64,000 nucleotides of DNA from Burkholderiales bacterium (GCA_947464185.1 CANHVY010000001.1:124001-188000), one strand, 5' to 3'; positions 15,192 through 28,145 are shown, counted from the first letter of the stretch. Program-made: numbers and translations. The notes: a model not told the origin generated them from the sequence alone.

Positions 15192-16457
15192 ATGGACAAA
15201 CTCCTCATCCGCGGTGGCCGCCGGCTCCAAGGCGAGATCGCGATCTCCGGCGCCAAGAATGCTGCGCTGCCCGAACTGTGTGCCGCCCTGCTCACAGCCC
15301 AGCCCATCACGTTGCGCAACGTGCCGCGGCTGCAGGATGTGTCCACCACGCTGAAGCTGCTGCGCCAAATGGGCGCCACGGCCGAGTGGAGTGCCGACCA
15401 GTCGAACGAACTGCACCTGGACGCCGGGCCAGTCAACAACCCGGTGGCGCCGTACGAACTGGTCAAGACCATGCGTGCGTCGATCCTCGTGCTGGGCCCG
15501 CTTCTGGCGCGCTTTGGTGTGGCCATCGTGTCGCTGCCCGGTGGTTGCGCCATCGGCTCCCGTCCGGTGGACCAGCACATCAAGGGCCTGCAGGCCATGG
15601 GCGCGCAGATCACGGTGGAGCGCGGCAACATCATCGCCAAGACCTCTCGCCTGAAGGGCGCGCGCATCACGACCGACATGGTCACCGTCACAGGCACCGA
15701 GAACCTGCTGATGGCCGCCACGCTGGCCGAGGGCGAGACGGTGCTGGAGAACGCGGCGCAGGAGCCCGAGATTCCCGACCTGGCCGAGATGCTGATCGGC
15801 ATGGGCGCGCGCATCGAGGGCCACGGCACCAGCCGCATCCGCATCCAGGGCGTGGACGCGCTGCACGCACCGGCCACGCCGCACCGCATCATCCCGGACC
15901 GCATCGAGACCGGCACCTTCCTGTGTGCCGTGGCGGCTGCGGGGGGCGACGTCACCTTGCGCGGCGCGCGAGCGTCGCACCTGGACGCCGTGCTCGACAA
16001 GCTGCGCGAGGCCGGCGCGGTGATCGAGTCTGGTGAGGACTGGATCCGCGTGCGCGCCCAGGGCCGGCCCCGCGCAGTGAGTTTCCGCACCAGCGAGTAC
16101 CCGGCCTTCCCTACGGACATGCAGGCGCAGTTCATGGCGGTGAACTGCATTGCGGACGGTGCGGCCAAGGTGTCGGAGACCATCTTCGAGAACCGCTTCA
16201 TGCATGTCAACGAACTGCTTCGGCTGGGCGCGAACATCCAGATCGACGGCCACACGGCGGTGGTGCAGGGCGTGCCGCAACTGTCCGGCGCCACGGTCAT
16301 GGCCACCGACCTGCGGGCCTCGGCCAGCCTGGTCATCGCCGGCCTGGTGGCCGAGGGCGAGACCGTGGTCGACCGCATCTACCACCTTGACCGGGGCTAC
16401 GACCGCATGGAAGACAAGCTGCGTGGCGTGGGCGCCGACATCGAGCGCCTGAAGTGA
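15192..16457 (+). CDS. murA: UDP-N-acetylglucosamine 1-carboxyvinyltransferase (MurA)
   Basis: A 421-residue enzyme catalysing the first committed step of peptidoglycan synthesis, adding enolpyruvate to UDP-GlcNAc. K22 and N23 of the substrate site ([10 protein letters not shown]) and the catalytic Cys in [16 protein letters not shown] (C119) are present, so the common form with the fosfomycin-reactive cysteine is encoded. Length is typical. The last codons overlap a potential GTG start of hisG (GTGA at 16454-16457), linking it to the his cluster as in other Burkholderiales. Confidence 0.96.
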   Translation: MDKLLIRGGRRLQGEIAISGAKNAALPELCAALLTAQPITLRNVPRLQDVSTTLKLLRQMGATAEWSADQSNELHLDAGPVNNPVAPYELVKTMRASILVLGPLLARFGVAIVSLPGGCAIGSRPVDQHIKGLQAMGAQITVERGNIIAKTSRLKGARITTDMVTVTGTENLLMAATLAEGETVLENAAQEPEIPDLAEMLIGMGARIEGHGTSRIRIQGVDALHAPATPHRIIPDRIETGTFLCAVAAAGGDVTLRGARASHLDAVLDKLREAGAVIESGEDWIRVRAQGRPRAVSFRTSEYPAFPTDMQAQFMAVNCIADGAAKVSETIFENRFMHVNELLRLGANIQIDGHTAVVQGVPQLSGATVMATDLRASASLVIAGLVAEGETVVDRIYHLDRGYDRMEDKLRGVGADIERLK

Positions 16458-16477
16458 ACTCTGAACGGGCCGCCGCC

Positions 16478-17149
16478 ATGATCACGCTCGCACTGTCCAA
16501 GGGCCGCATCTTCGAGGAGACGCTGCCGCTGCTGCGCGCCGCCGGCATCGAAGTGCTGGAAGACCCTGAGAAGAGCCGCAAGCTCATCCTGCCCACCAAC
16601 CGCGAAGACGTGCGCGTGGTGCTGGTGCGCGCCACCGACGTGCCCACCTACGTGCAACACGGTGGCGCCGACCTGGGCGTGGCCGGCCTGGACACCCTGC
16701 TGGAGCACGACGACCACGGCCTGTACCGGCCGCTGGACCTGAAGATCGCGCGTTGTCGCATGAGCGTGGCCGTGCCCGCGGCTTTCGACTACGCACGTGC
16801 GGTGCGCCAGGGCTCGCGCATCCGCGTGGCCACCAAGTACACGCAGATCGCCCGGCAACACTTCAGCGACAAGGGCGTGCACGTGGACCTGATCAAGCTC
16901 TACGGCTCCATGGAACTGGCGCCACTGACGGGCCTGGCCGACGCCATCGTCGACCTGGTGTCCACCGGCAGCACGCTCAAGGCCAACCATCTGGTGGAGG
17001 TGGAGCACATCATGGACATCAGCGCGCGGCTGGTGGTCAACCAAGCGTCGCTCAAGCTCAAGCAGGCGCCCATCCGGGCCTTGCTCGATGCGTTCTCCCA
17101 GGCGGTTTCATTGCCTGCCGGCCCGGTGGACGACAGGAAGACGCCGTGA
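16478..17149 (+). CDS. hisG: ATP phosphoribosyltransferase catalytic subunit, short form (HisG)
   Basis: First enzyme of histidine synthesis, about 223 residues. The N-terminus [19 protein letters not shown] is typical, with [10 protein letters not shown], and the PRPP-binding region [20 protein letters not shown] near the C-terminus. It is the short form lacking the regulatory ACT-like domain, which in known systems needs the HisS-like partner HisZ; hisZ is not in this window. Two starts are possible: ATG 16478 (family-like) and GTG 16454 overlapping the murA stop. The stop overlaps the hisD GTG. Confidence 0.94.
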   Translation: MITLALSKGRIFEETLPLLRAAGIEVLEDPEKSRKLILPTNREDVRVVLVRATDVPTYVQHGGADLGVAGLDTLLEHDDHGLYRPLDLKIARCRMSVAVPAAFDYARAVRQGSRIRVATKYTQIARQHFSDKGVHVDLIKLYGSMELAPLTGLADAIVDLVSTGSTLKANHLVEVEHIMDISARLVVNQASLKLKQAPIRALLDAFSQAVSLPAGPVDDRKTP

Positions 17150-18558
17150 GTGCCTCGACCCCCCTGGCCTTGCGCCGCCTGTCCACGGCTGCTTCCACCT
17201 TCGGGGCCGATTTCCAGCGCGTGCTGCACTGGTCAGCCGAGACCGACGCCGCCATCGAGCAGCGCGTGGCCGCCATCCTGGACGATGTGCGCACGCGCGG
17301 CGATGCCGCGGTGCTGGAGTACACGGCCCGTTTCGACGGTCTGAACGCCGCATCGGTGGCCGCGCTGGAGATCGGTCAGGACGAACTCCAGGCCGCGCTC
17401 ACGCGCATCACCCCGGCGCAGCGGCAGGCGCTGCAGTCCGCGGCTGACCGCGTGCGCCGCTACCACGAGCGCCAATTGGAGGCCTGCGGCCGCAGCTGGA
17501 GCTACCGTGACGACGACGGCACCTTGCTGGGCCAGAAGGTCACGCCGCTGGACCGTGTGGGCCTGTACGTGCCTGGCGGCAAGGCGGCCTACCCCTCCAG
17601 CGTGCTGATGAATGCCGTGCCCGCCCACGTGGCCGGCGTGGGCGAGATCATCATGGTGGTGCCCACGCCAGTGCGTGGCAGCGTGGCGACTGGGGGTACA
17701 GGCGGGGCAGGGTCTGCGTCGGGCGGCGCAGCGGCCACCGCTGCGGTGGGAGAGCGCAATGACCTGGTGCTGGCCGCTGCCGCCGTGGCAGGCGTGAGCC
17801 GCGCCTTCACCATCGGCGGCGCGCAGGCCGTGGCGGCGTTGGCCTATGGCACCGCCACCATCCCGCGCGTGGACAAGATCACCGGCCCGGGCAACGCGTA
17901 CGTCGCCAGCGCCAAGCGCCGTGTCTTCGGCCAGGTGGGCATCGACATGATCGCGGGCCCGAGCGAGATCCTGGTGCTGGCCGACGGCAGTACGCCGCCC
18001 GACTGGGTGGCCATGGACCTTTTCAGCCAGGCCGAGCATGACGAGCTGGCGCAAAGCATCCTGCTGTGCCCTGACGCCGCCTACATCGACGCGGTGCACA
18101 CCGCCATCGAGCGCCTGCTCCCGCAGATGCCGCGCCAGGCCGTGATCCGTGCCTCGCTGGAAGGCCGCGGCGCGCTCATCCACACCCGCTCCATGGAAGA
18201 GGCCTGCGCCCTCAGCAACCGCATCGCGCCCGAGCACCTGGAAGTCAGCTCGGCCGACCCACACCGCTGGGAGCCGCTGTTGAAGCACGCCGGCGCCATT
18301 TTCCTGGGCGCCTACACCAGCGAGAGCCTGGGCGACTACTGCGCCGGCCCCAACCACGTGCTGCCCACCTCGGGCACGGCGCGCTTCTCCTCGCCCCTGG
18401 GCGTGTACGACTTTCAGAAGCGCAGCAGCCTGATCGAGGTGAGCGAGGCCGGTGCCCAGCTTCTGGGGCCGATCGCCGCCGAACTGGCCTACGGCGAAGG
18501 GCTGCAGGCGCATGCGCAGGCCGCCGAGATGCGCCTGCACGCGCGGAGCACCCCATGA
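17146..18558 (+). CDS. hisD: Histidinol dehydrogenase (HisD) with a Gly/Ala-rich insert
   Basis: Final enzyme of histidine synthesis, a zinc enzyme oxidising histidinol in two steps. 470 residues against a usual 430-440. Core motifs are intact: [65 protein letters not shown], and the catalytic EHLE region [10 protein letters not shown]. The surplus is a 27-residue Gly/Ala/Ser/Thr-rich stretch at about residues 177-203, between PTPVRG and [14 protein letters not shown], where relatives have a short turn. Reading frame and codon bias continue on both sides, so it appears to be a tolerated surface loop. GTG start (17146) overlaps the hisG stop; the stop overlaps hisC. Confidence 0.95.
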   Translation: MSASTPLALRRLSTAASTFGADFQRVLHWSAETDAAIEQRVAAILDDVRTRGDAAVLEYTARFDGLNAASVAALEIGQDELQAALTRITPAQRQALQSAADRVRRYHERQLEACGRSWSYRDDDGTLLGQKVTPLDRVGLYVPGGKAAYPSSVLMNAVPAHVAGVGEIIMVVPTPVRGSVATGGTGGAGSASGGAAATAAVGERNDLVLAAAAVAGVSRAFTIGGAQAVAALAYGTATIPRVDKITGPGNAYVASAKRRVFGQVGIDMIAGPSEILVLADGSTPPDWVAMDLFSQAEHDELAQSILLCPDAAYIDAVHTAIERLLPQMPRQAVIRASLEGRGALIHTRSMEEACALSNRIAPEHLEVSSADPHRWEPLLKHAGAIFLGAYTSESLGDYCAGPNHVLPTSGTARFSSPLGVYDFQKRSSLIEVSEAGAQLLGPIAAELAYGEGLQAHAQAAEMRLHARSTP

Positions 18559-19646
18559 CCACGCCTTCACTGAACGACCGCATCCGCCACACCCTGCGCC
18601 AGGATGTGCAGTCCATGCACGCCTACGCCGTGCAGCCCAGCGCTGGCTTCGTCAAGCTGGACGCGATGGAAAACCCCTTCACGCTGCCCCCCGAGCTGCA
18701 GCGCGAGCTGGGCGAGCGCCTGGGGCGCGTGGCCCTCAACCGCTACCCAGGCATGGGAACGGCGGCGCTGGCGGCGGAACTCGCCCGTCACGTGAACTTG
18801 CCCGCAGGTTGCGCACTCACCTTGGGCAACGGCTCGGACGAGTTGATCGACATGCTGTCGGTGGCCTGCATGAAGCCGGGCGCCACGGTGCTGGCGCCGC
18901 TGCCGGGCTTCGTCATGTACGAGATGAGTGCCAAGCTGCGCGGCCTGGCCTTCGTCGGCGTGCCGTTGACCGCCGCGTTCGATCTCGACGTCGATGCCAT
19001 GCTGGCCGCCATCGAGCAGCACCGTCCGGCGCTGACCTACATCGCCTACCCCAACAACCCCACGGCCAACCTCTTCGATGACGCGGCGATCGACCGCGTG
19101 GTGGCCGCGGTGGGTGCGCAGCAGGGCCTGGTGGTGATGGACGAGGCTTACCAGCCTTTCTCGTCGCGCACCTGGATGCAGAAGATGGCGTCGCACCCGC
19201 ACGTGCTGGTGCTGCGCACGCTGTCGAAGTTCGGCCTGGCCGGCGTACGCCTGGGGTACCTGTGCTGTGCCAAGCCGCTGATCGCCGAGATCGACAAGGT
19301 GCGCCCGCCCTACAACGTGGGCTCGCTCAACGCCGAGGCGGCGCGCTTTGCGCTGGAGCACGCCGATGAGTACGAGCGCCAGGCCGGCGTGCTGCGCGCG
19401 CAGCGTGAGCGCCTGCAGGCCGCCTTGCGCGAGATGCCGGGGGTGACAGCCTTCCCGAGCGAGGCCAACATGATCCTCGTGCGTGTACCCGATTCGGCCC
19501 GTGCCTTCGAGGGCCTGAAGGCGCGCGGTATCCTGGTCAAGCACATCGCCGGCCTGCACCCGCTGCTGGTCAACTGCTTGCGCTTGACAGTGGGCGCCCC
19601 CGAGGAGAACGACCGCATGCTCGCTGCCTTGAAGGAGAGCCTGTGA
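18555..19646 (+). CDS. hisC: Histidinol-phosphate aminotransferase (HisC)
   Basis: A 363-residue PLP-dependent class I/II aminotransferase converting imidazole acetol-phosphate to histidinol-phosphate. Visible: [52 protein letters not shown] and the PLP-lysine motif [15 protein letters not shown]; the C-terminal arginine is in VNCLRLTVG. Start overlaps the hisD stop as ATGA. The stop overlaps the GTG of hisB. Confidence 0.95.
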   Translation: MTTPSLNDRIRHTLRQDVQSMHAYAVQPSAGFVKLDAMENPFTLPPELQRELGERLGRVALNRYPGMGTAALAAELARHVNLPAGCALTLGNGSDELIDMLSVACMKPGATVLAPLPGFVMYEMSAKLRGLAFVGVPLTAAFDLDVDAMLAAIEQHRPALTYIAYPNNPTANLFDDAAIDRVVAAVGAQQGLVVMDEAYQPFSSRTWMQKMASHPHVLVLRTLSKFGLAGVRLGYLCCAKPLIAEIDKVRPPYNVGSLNAEAARFALEHADEYERQAGVLRAQRERLQAALREMPGVTAFPSEANMILVRVPDSARAFEGLKARGILVKHIAGLHPLLVNCLRLTVGAPEENDRMLAALKESL

Positions 19647-20251
19647 ACCAGAGCCTGACCATGAAACGTACCGCTGACGTCACACGCAACACCAAGGAGA
19701 CGCAGATCCGCGTCCAGGTCAATCTCGACGGCACGGGGCAGGCAGAACTGTCCACCGGCATCGGTTTCTTCGACCACATGCTGGACCAGATCGCCCGCCA
19801 CGGGCTGATCGACCTGCTGATTGACGCCAAGGGCGATCTGCACATCGACGGCCACCACACGGTGGAAGACGTGGGCATCACGCTGGGCATGGCCGTCGCC
19901 CAGGCGGTGGCCGACAAGCGCGGCATCACGCGCTACGGCCACGCCTACGTGCCGCTGGACGAAGCGCTGTCGCGTGTGGTGGTGGACTTTTCCGGTCGGC
20001 CCGGCCTGCATATGGACGTACCCTTCAAGGCTGGAGCCATCGGTGGCTTCGACACCCAGCTGGCCTTCGAGTTCTTCCAGGGATTCGCCAACCACGCCCT
20101 GGTCACGCTGCACATCGACAACCTCAAGGGCGAGAACGCGCACCACCAGTGCGAGACCGTGTTCAAGGCCTTTGCCCGTGCCTTGCGCATGGCCTTGACG
20201 CCAGACCCTCGCTCGGCCGGCGTCATCCCCTCGACCAAGGGATCGTTGTGA
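19643..20251 (+). CDS. hisB: Imidazoleglycerol-phosphate dehydratase (HisB)
   Basis: A 202-residue manganese-dependent dehydratase, monofunctional (no phosphatase domain). The duplicated metal-binding motifs are visible: [14 protein letters not shown] and [11 protein letters not shown] in the first half, and NHALVTLHI with [19 protein letters not shown] in the second. GTG 19643 is preferred because AAGGAG lies 7 bases upstream and it overlaps the hisC stop; an ATG at 19661 would shorten the protein by six residues. Confidence 0.95.
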   Translation: MNQSLTMKRTADVTRNTKETQIRVQVNLDGTGQAELSTGIGFFDHMLDQIARHGLIDLLIDAKGDLHIDGHHTVEDVGITLGMAVAQAVADKRGITRYGHAYVPLDEALSRVVVDFSGRPGLHMDVPFKAGAIGGFDTQLAFEFFQGFANHALVTLHIDNLKGENAHHQCETVFKAFARALRMALTPDPRSAGVIPSTKGSL

Positions 20252-20910
20252 CCCAAACGGTCGCCGTCGTCGACTACGGCATGGGCAACCTGCGCTCGGT
20301 GTCGCAGGCCGTGGCGCATGTGGCGCGCGAACTGGACGTGCGCGTGATCGTCACGGCCAACCCTGAAGAAGTGCTGGCCGCCGAGCGCGTCGTGCTGCCC
20401 GGCCAGGGCGCCATGCGGGACTGCATGCGCGAACTGCAGGAATCCGGCTTGAAGGACGCCGTGCTGCACGCTGCCGCGAACAAGCCCTTGATGGGCGTGT
20501 GCGTGGGCATGCAGATGCTGCTGGACCACAGCGAGGAGCAGGACACCCCGGGCCTCGGGCTGATCCCCGGGCAGGTGGTCCGCTTTCGGCTGGAAGGCCG
20601 TCTGCAGCCAGACGGCAGCCGCTACAAGGTGCCGCAGATGGGCTGGAACCAGGTGTTCCAGTCTGCGGCGGCCGGTATGCCGGCCCACCCGATGTGGGCC
20701 GACGTGCCCGACGGGGCCTGGTTCTACTTCGTGCACAGCTACCACGCCGCTCCGTCAGACCCGCGCCACACCGCAGCGCTGACCGACTACGGTGGCCGCT
20801 TTACCTGTGCCGTGGCACGGGATAACATTTTCGCCACTCAGTTCCATCCGGAGAAGAGCGCCGCCCACGGCCTCACCCTGTACCGCAACTTTCTGCGCTG
20901 GACGCCTTGA
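20248..20910 (+). CDS. hisH: Imidazole glycerol phosphate synthase, glutaminase subunit (HisH)
   Basis: A 220-residue class I glutamine amidotransferase giving ammonia to HisF. The nucleophile C85 is in [13 protein letters not shown] and the catalytic His/Glu in ATQFHPEKS near the C-terminus. GMGNLRSV at residues 11-18 is the family's typical N-terminus. The GTG start overlaps the hisB stop. In contrast to most steps in the cluster, a 77-bp gap follows before hisA. Confidence 0.94.
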   Translation: MTQTVAVVDYGMGNLRSVSQAVAHVARELDVRVIVTANPEEVLAAERVVLPGQGAMRDCMRELQESGLKDAVLHAAANKPLMGVCVGMQMLLDHSEEQDTPGLGLIPGQVVRFRLEGRLQPDGSRYKVPQMGWNQVFQSAAAGMPAHPMWADVPDGAWFYFVHSYHAAPSDPRHTAALTDYGGRFTCAVARDNIFATQFHPEKSAAHGLTLYRNFLRWTP

Positions 20911-20987
20911 AGCCCTGCGCTGGCGATGCGCGCAGCGTCTCGCCGCCACTCCCTACCTTTCGTTCCTCCACGCCGACCACCACAGCC

Positions 20988-21731
20988 ATGCTGCTGATCC
21001 CCGCCATCGACCTGAAGGACGGCCACTGCGTCCGACTTCAACAAGGCGACATGAGCGCCTCCACCACCTTTGGCGAGAACCCGGCGGCCATGGCCCGGCG
21101 CTGGCTGGATGCAGGGGCCCGACGGCTGCACCTGGTGGACCTGAATGGCGCCTTTGCCGGCAAGCCGGTGAACGAAGGTGCGGTCAAGGCCATCCTGCGC
21201 GAGGTGGGCGACGAGATTCCCGTGCAGCTGGGCGGTGGCATCCGTGACCTGGACACCATCGAGCGCTACCTCGACGACGGCATCAGCTACATCATCATCG
21301 GCACGGCTGCGGTCAAGAACCCCGGCTTCCTGAAAGACGCCTGCAGCGCCTTCGGCGGCCACATCATCGTGGGGCTGGACGCCAAGGACGGCAAGGTGGC
21401 CACCGATGGCTGGAGCAAGCTGACGGGCCACGAGGTGGTGGACCTGGCGCGCAAGTTCGAGGACTACGGCGTCGAGGGCGTGATCTACACCGACATCGGC
21501 CGCGACGGCATGCTCACCGGCATCAACATCGAAGCCACCGTCAAGCTCGCCCAGGCGCTGACCATCCCGGTCATCGCCTCGGGGGGGCTGTCCGACTTGG
21601 CTGATATCGAGCGGCTGTGCGCTGTGGAGTCCGAAGGCGTGGAGGGCGTCATCTGTGGCCGCTCCATCTACACCGGAGCGCTTGATTTCGCCGCGGCGCA
21701 GGCACGAGCGGACGAACTCGCCGGCGGCTGA
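20988..21731 (+). CDS. hisA: ProFAR isomerase (HisA)
   Basis: A 247-residue (beta/alpha)8-barrel isomerase that converts ProFAR to PRFAR. It begins [20 protein letters not shown], with the catalytic Asp in PAIDLKDG and the second in [12 protein letters not shown]; phosphate loops GGGIR and IASGGLSDL are present. It lies between hisH and hisF as expected. The gap to hisF is 74 bp and shows no clear promoter. Confidence 0.95.
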   Translation: MLLIPAIDLKDGHCVRLQQGDMSASTTFGENPAAMARRWLDAGARRLHLVDLNGAFAGKPVNEGAVKAILREVGDEIPVQLGGGIRDLDTIERYLDDGISYIIIGTAAVKNPGFLKDACSAFGGHIIVGLDAKDGKVATDGWSKLTGHEVVDLARKFEDYGVEGVIYTDIGRDGMLTGINIEATVKLAQALTIPVIASGGLSDLADIERLCAVESEGVEGVICGRSIYTGALDFAAAQARADELAGG

Positions 21732-21805
21732 CCTTCCTCTGCGTTCCTCCGCTGCCGCCGGGCTCCGCGCCGGGCGGCCCCGTACCCTCCACGAGAACCC
21801 TGCCC

Positions 21806-22585
21806 ATGCTGGCCAAGCGCATCATTCCCTGCCTGGACGTGACCGGCGGCCGCGTCGTCAAGGGCGTGAACTTCGTCGAACTGCGCGACGCCGGTGACCC
21901 GGTGGAGATCGCCGCGCGCTACAACGAGCAGGGTGCAGACGAACTGACCTTCCTGGACATCACCGCCACCTCCGATGGGCGCGACCTCATCCTGCACATC
22001 ATCGAGGCCGTGGCTTCCCAGGTGTTCATTCCACTCACGGTGGGCGGCGGCGTGCGTACCGTGGACGACGTGCGTCGGTTGCTCAATGCCGGGGCCGACA
22101 AGGTGAGCTTCAACTCTGCTGCCGTGGCGAACCCGCAGGTGATCCGCGACGCCTCGGATCGCTACGGTGCCCAGTGCATCGTGGTGGCCATCGACGCCAA
22201 GCGCCGCCATGGGGACGACCTGGCGGCACGCGGCCCCGGCTGGGATGTCTACACCCATGGCGGGCGCAAGAACACCGGGTTGGATGCCGTAGCCTGGGCC
22301 GCCCAGATGGCCGTGTTCGGGGCCGGCGAAATCCTGCTGACCAGCATGGACCGTGACGGCACCAGGTCTGGTTTCGATCTCGAACTGACACGCGCCGTCA
22401 GCGACGCCGTGCCCGTGCCGGTCATCGCCTCGGGCGGGGTGGGCGCGCTGGAGCATCTGTCAGAGGGCATTCGCATCGGCGGCGCGGACGCCGTGCTGGC
22501 CGCCAGCATCTTTCACTACGGTGAGTTCACCGTCGCCCAGGCCAAGGCCTTGCTGGCGCGCGACGGCATTGCCGTGCGCTCGTGA
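21806..22585 (+). CDS. hisF: Imidazole glycerol phosphate synthase, cyclase subunit (HisF)
   Basis: A 259-residue barrel cyclase forming IGP and AICAR from PRFAR and HisH-derived ammonia. [20 protein letters not shown] with the catalytic Asp, [41 protein letters not shown] (second Asp) and [12 protein letters not shown] are all present. In many Burkholderiales hisI and hisE follow; here the stop overlaps the start of rsmD (GTGA at 22582-22585) and neither gene is present. Confidence 0.96.
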   Translation: MLAKRIIPCLDVTGGRVVKGVNFVELRDAGDPVEIAARYNEQGADELTFLDITATSDGRDLILHIIEAVASQVFIPLTVGGGVRTVDDVRRLLNAGADKVSFNSAAVANPQVIRDASDRYGAQCIVVAIDAKRRHGDDLAARGPGWDVYTHGGRKNTGLDAVAWAAQMAVFGAGEILLTSMDRDGTRSGFDLELTRAVSDAVPVPVIASGGVGALEHLSEGIRIGGADAVLAASIFHYGEFTVAQAKALLARDGIAVRS

Positions 22586-23238
22586 CCTCAAAGACGTCCC
22601 GGCCGGGGTCGCGCCGCCAGGGTGCGCCTGTTCACGCGCGCACGCCGTTGCCGAAAAAGCCCCAGGAGGTGCGCGTCATCGGCGGCTCATGGCGGGGTTC
22701 GCGCCTGCCGGTGGCCGATGCGCCCGGCCTGCGTCCCACGCCCGACCGCGTGCGCGAGACGCTGTTCAACTGGCTGGGCCAGACGCTGACCGGCTGGCGT
22801 TGCCTGGATGCCTTCGCCGGCACTGGCGCACTCGGCATGGAGGCTGCCTCTCGCGGGGCGCAACGGGTGCTGCTGGTCGAGCGCGATGCCCGGCTGGCCG
22901 AGAACCTGCGCCGCGTGAAGGCCAGACTGCACGCGGACGCGGTGGAGATCGTCTGTGCGCCAGCGCTGGGCGTGCTGCAGTCCCAGGCGCCGGCCAGCTT
23001 CGACCTCGTCTTCCTGGATCCGCCCTACGGCCAGGGACTGCTGGGCCCTGCCCTGGACGCCGCCGCGCGCGTGGTGGTGCCCGGCGGCTGGCTGTATGCC
23101 GAGGATGCTCAGCCCCTGTCCGACCTGCCATCGCCGTGGTTGCTGCACCGCCAGGGCCGTGCAGGGATGGTTCACCATCATCTGCTGCGCCGTCTGCCAG
23201 ACCTTCAGGCTGGCGGGCCTTCCCTCGGGCCAGACTGA
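22582..23238 (+). CDS. rsmD: 16S rRNA (guanine966-N2)-methyltransferase (RsmD)
   Basis: A 218-residue SAM-dependent methyltransferase modifying G966 of 16S rRNA in the 30S subunit. Visible: [33 protein letters not shown], the SAM site [19 protein letters not shown] and the catalytic LDPPYGQG. The first 28 residues are basic and disordered. The GTG start overlaps hisF. The following coaD is a frequent neighbour of rsmD in betaproteobacteria, while hisF directly before it is unusual. Confidence 0.93.
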   Translation: MTSKTSRPGSRRQGAPVHARTPLPKKPQEVRVIGGSWRGSRLPVADAPGLRPTPDRVRETLFNWLGQTLTGWRCLDAFAGTGALGMEAASRGAQRVLLVERDARLAENLRRVKARLHADAVEIVCAPALGVLQSQAPASFDLVFLDPPYGQGLLGPALDAAARVVVPGGWLYAEDAQPLSDLPSPWLLHRQGRAGMVHHHLLRRLPDLQAGGPSLGPD

Positions 23239-23331
23239 ACTGCACCCGGCCCGGCCGGCGTGACCGATCACGGCAGCCTGTGGCTACACTGGCTTGAACG
23301 CGGCCGCAGGAGCCGGCGCGCAAGGACGAAC

Positions 23332-24518
<1,187 letters not shown>

Positions 24519-24522
<4 letters not shown>

Positions 24523-25145
24523 GTGGCGTCTCCTTGGGTCGGGGGGGTGGCAGGCCGGGGCGGCTTGGGGCGTTCGGGCTTGGCGTGCAACTTCATCACG
24601 GCCTGCTGCATGGCGCCGCCAAGCATCAGGTCGAGATGCTTGAGGGATTCCTCGATGCTGCGTTCGATGGCCTCACGCTCGCCGGTGGGGGGTTTGCGCA
24701 GCACGTAGCCGGCCACCTCGGCCTTGTCACCGGGATGGCCGATACCCAGCCGCAGGCGCCAGTAGTCTGCAGAGCCCAGTTGCGCGTGAATGTCGCGCAG
24801 CCCGTTGTGGCCGGCATGGCCGCCGCCGGCCTTGAGCTTCATCTGGCCCGGCAGCAGATCGAGTTCGTCGTGCACGACCAGGATCTCCTGCGGGGCGATC
24901 TTGAAGAAGCGCGCCAGCGCGGCCACCGACTTGCCGGACAGGTTCATGTAGGTCTGCGGCTGCAGCAGCCACACCGGCCCGGCCGGCCGGTTCACGCGCC
25001 CCACCAGGCCGAAACAGGTGCGATCAGCCGACAGCGAAGCGCCCAGCTGCCGGGCGGCGGCATCCACCCACCAGAAGCCCGCGTTGTGACGGGTGGCTTC
25101 GTATTCGGGGCCGGGGTTGCCCAGGCCGACCAGGAGCTTGATCAT
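24519..25145 (-). CDS. pth: Peptidyl-tRNA hydrolase (Pth)
   Basis: A 208-residue hydrolase releasing tRNA from peptidyl-tRNA after ribosome drop-off. [20 protein letters not shown] contains N10 and the catalytic H20; also visible are [13 protein letters not shown] and [11 protein letters not shown] with the conserved Asp, and [12 protein letters not shown]. The C-terminal tail is Pro/Lys-rich and longer than in E. coli. It is separated from rplY by a terminator-like hairpin and has its own -10-like hexamer, so it may be transcribed separately. Confidence 0.96.
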
Positions 25146-25153
25146 GGGTGGAA

Positions 25154-25159
25154 ATTATG
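25154..25159 (-). promoter_or_regulatory. Probable -10 hexamer CATAAT for pth
   Basis: On the minus strand CATAAT ends 8 bp before the pth ATG (25145), again implying a nearly leaderless mRNA. It lies just after the terminator-like hairpin that closes rplY, where a new promoter would be expected. Confidence 0.45.
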
Positions 25160-25172
25160 CGGAGCGTGAATG

Positions 25173-25203
25173 AAAAAGGGCCCCACCCGTACGGGGGAGC
25201 CCT
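25173..25203 (-). terminator. Rho-independent-type terminator after rplY
   Basis: Read on the minus strand, a GC hairpin built on GGGCTCCCC and GGGGCCC around CGTACGGGT (25178-25202) runs straight into TTTTT (25173-25177). The stem contains a two-base bulge. It lies between the rplY stop and the pth start and would end or attenuate the transcript coming from rplY. Confidence 0.6.
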
Positions 25204-25277
25204 GCGCAGAAACCCGCCCTCCTTGGAGGGGTGGTGGGCAAGAAGCGTCGGCAGGCCATGAGTGGCCCACCCCGTTC

Positions 25278-25922
25278 TCACTTCTTGTTCTGCTTCTCGT
25301 CCTTCTTCTTGGGGGCGCCTTTGCCAGCCGGGGCCACCACGGGAGCGGCAACCACCTCTTCCTCTTCCTTGGGCAGCGTGGCCGAGACGATGGCAGGGTT
25401 CAGCGTGCCGTGACGCACGGCCTTGATGCCTTCGGGCAGCTTCAGGTCGCTGACGTGCAGCGATTGGCCCCTCACCAGACCGGAGAGATCGATGGTGACG
25501 AACTCAGGCAGCTCCTTGGCCAGGCACTCGATCTCGAGCTCGGTGGCCACATGGCTGATCACGCACTTGTCGGTCTTGACGGCCGGGGAGACATCTTCAC
25601 CTGTGAAGTGCAGCGGCACCTTCTTGCGCAGGCGCGTGGTGTCGTCCACGCGTTGGAAGTCCACGTGCAGCACCTGCTGCTTCCATGCGTGCATCTGGAA
25701 GTCGCGCAGCAGCACCTTCTGGGTCTGCCCTTCCACTTCCATTTCGAGGATGGAGGAGTGGAAGGCTTCCTTCTTGAGGGCGAAGTACAGGGCGTTGTGA
25801 TCGAGTTCGATCGTGGCGGGCGTGCCGGCACCGTAGACGATGCCGGGCACCTTGCCGGCGTTGCGCAGGCGGCGGCTCGCTCCGGTCCCCTGCAGCGTAC
25901 GCGCGTAAGCGGTGAATTTCAT
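25278..25922 (-). CDS. rplY: 50S ribosomal protein L25, long Ctc/TL5 type
   Basis: A 214-residue two-domain L25 protein that binds 5S rRNA. The N-terminal L25 domain ([39 protein letters not shown]) is followed by a C-terminal TL5-type beta domain ([37 protein letters not shown]) and an Ala/Lys-rich tail ([15 protein letters not shown]). The ATG at 25922 is preferred over one four codons earlier because it gives the usual MKF start and has GGAG at the right distance. It lies between prs and pth, the common betaproteobacterial order. Confidence 0.95.
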   Translation of the reverse strand: MKFTAYARTLQGTGASRRLRNAGKVPGIVYGAGTPATIELDHNALYFALKKEAFHSSILEMEVEGQTQKVLLRDFQMHAWKQQVLHVDFQRVDDTTRLRKKVPLHFTGEDVSPAVKTDKCVISHVATELEIECLAKELPEFVTIDLSGLVRGQSLHVSDLKLPEGIKAVRHGTLNPAIVSATLPKEEEEVVAAPVVAPAGKGAPKKKDEKQNKK

Positions 25923-26030
25923 TTCAGACTCCAAAGTAGGGCGCCCGCGACCAGGCGCCGAAAGTTGCGGACCTGCGACAGACAGGGCCCGCGCTCATGT
26001 GCCGGCCGCCCGAGGGCGCCCGACGACCAA

Positions 26031-27017
<987 letters not shown>

Positions 27018-27053
27018 CGGAAGCTGGCGCCGGGCGTCAGCGTGCGGAAGATT

Positions 27054-27130
27054 TGGCAGGGGAGGAAGGACTCGAACCCTCGCATGTCGGAATCAAAATC
27101 CGATGCCTTAACCAACTTGGCGACTCCCCT
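27054..27130 (-). tRNA. tRNA-Gln (anticodon TTG)
   Basis: A 77-base cloverleaf on the minus strand with encoded CCA. Acceptor arms AGGGGAG and CTCCCCT pair perfectly, discriminator G; D-arm GTCGCCAAGTTGGTTAAGGC; anticodon arm GGATTTTGATTCC with TTG; T-arm GAGGGTTCGAGTCCTTC. It sits between ispE and prs, as in many betaproteobacteria. Confidence 0.96.
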
Positions 27131-27158
27131 ACACAGGACCCCGCTTGCGCGTGACCCT

Positions 27159-28088
27159 TCAACCATCTTCTCGGTCCACCCAGCCCCACAAGGGATGCTG
27201 CGGCAGGCCTCGACACAAGCGACCGACCCAGCCGGACGGCAGCGCCCCCAGCCATGTCGCCTCGGGTGGAACGCCCGTGTCGACCCTTGCGAACACCGCA
27301 CTGCCCGAACCCGTCATCCGGCTGTTGCCGAATGACGACTCAAGCAGGCGGGCAGCTTGCGCCACCTCGCCGCAGCGGGCCTGCGCGGGAGGCTGAAGGT
27401 CGTTGCGTCCGAAGGCAGGCGGTGCATCCGCCTCACCCAGGACTGCGGCCTTTGCCGGCCCCGCAAGCCAAGCCAGTGCTTCGCTCACAAGTGAGCCCTC
27501 AAGTATAGCGGATGCGGAGTCGCGCCTGAGCAGCGGGCTGCTGAAGATGTCGGCCGTGGGCAACGAAGCGGCCGGCTTGACCACGGCGTAAAGATGCGGC
27601 GGCACGTCGACGGCGCTGAGTTGCTCGCCGACGCCTTGAACCAGCGCATTGCGGCCGTAGACGAAGAAGGGCACGTCGGCGCCCAGGGTGGCGGCCAGTT
27701 GGAGCAGTCTTTGCCGCGGCCAGTGCAGGCCCCACAGGCGGTTCAGCGCCAGCAGGACGGTGGCCGCGTCTGAACTGCCACCGCCCATGCCCGCGCCCGA
27801 GGGCACCTGCTTGAGAACGGAGATGTCGGCCCCCGCCGTGCTGCCGGAGGCGGCCTGCAGCGCACGCGCTGCGCGCAGGCACAGGTCGTCGGCGGGCAGG
27901 GAATCACCCAGGTCGTGGCGCCGCAGCAGGCCATCCTCGCGGCGCTCGAAGTGCAGGGTGTCAGCCCAATCGATCAGCACGAACACGGATTCCAGCAGGT
28001 GGTAGCCGTCACTGCGACGCCCCACCACATGCAGGAACAGGTTCAGCTTGGCCGGCGCGGGCACGTCCAGAAGGGATCGCAGACTCAT
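27159..28088 (-). CDS. ispE: 4-diphosphocytidyl-2-C-methyl-D-erythritol kinase (IspE)
   Basis: A 309-residue GHMP kinase of the non-mevalonate isoprenoid pathway. The N-terminal PAPAKLNLFLHVVGRRSDGYH, the ATP loop PSGAGMGGGSSDAATVLL and the C-terminal MTGSGSAVFA are typical. It is slightly longer than usual at the C-terminus (a Trp/Pro-rich end). It is followed by tRNA-Gln and preceded by lolB in the same direction. Confidence 0.95.
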   Translation of the reverse strand: MSLRSLLDVPAPAKLNLFLHVVGRRSDGYHLLESVFVLIDWADTLHFERREDGLLRRHDLGDSLPADDLCLRAARALQAASGSTAGADISVLKQVPSGAGMGGGSSDAATVLLALNRLWGLHWPRQRLLQLAATLGADVPFFVYGRNALVQGVGEQLSAVDVPPHLYAVVKPAASLPTADIFSSPLLRRDSASAILEGSLVSEALAWLAGPAKAAVLGEADAPPAFGRNDLQPPAQARCGEVAQAARLLESSFGNSRMTGSGSAVFARVDTGVPPEATWLGALPSGWVGRLCRGLPQHPLWGWVDREDG

Positions 28089-28145
28089 GGTGTCAGGGCT
28101 GTGCGGCCCGCGGTGTGGGGTGCCTGCACGGTGTGCGGGCGGTCA

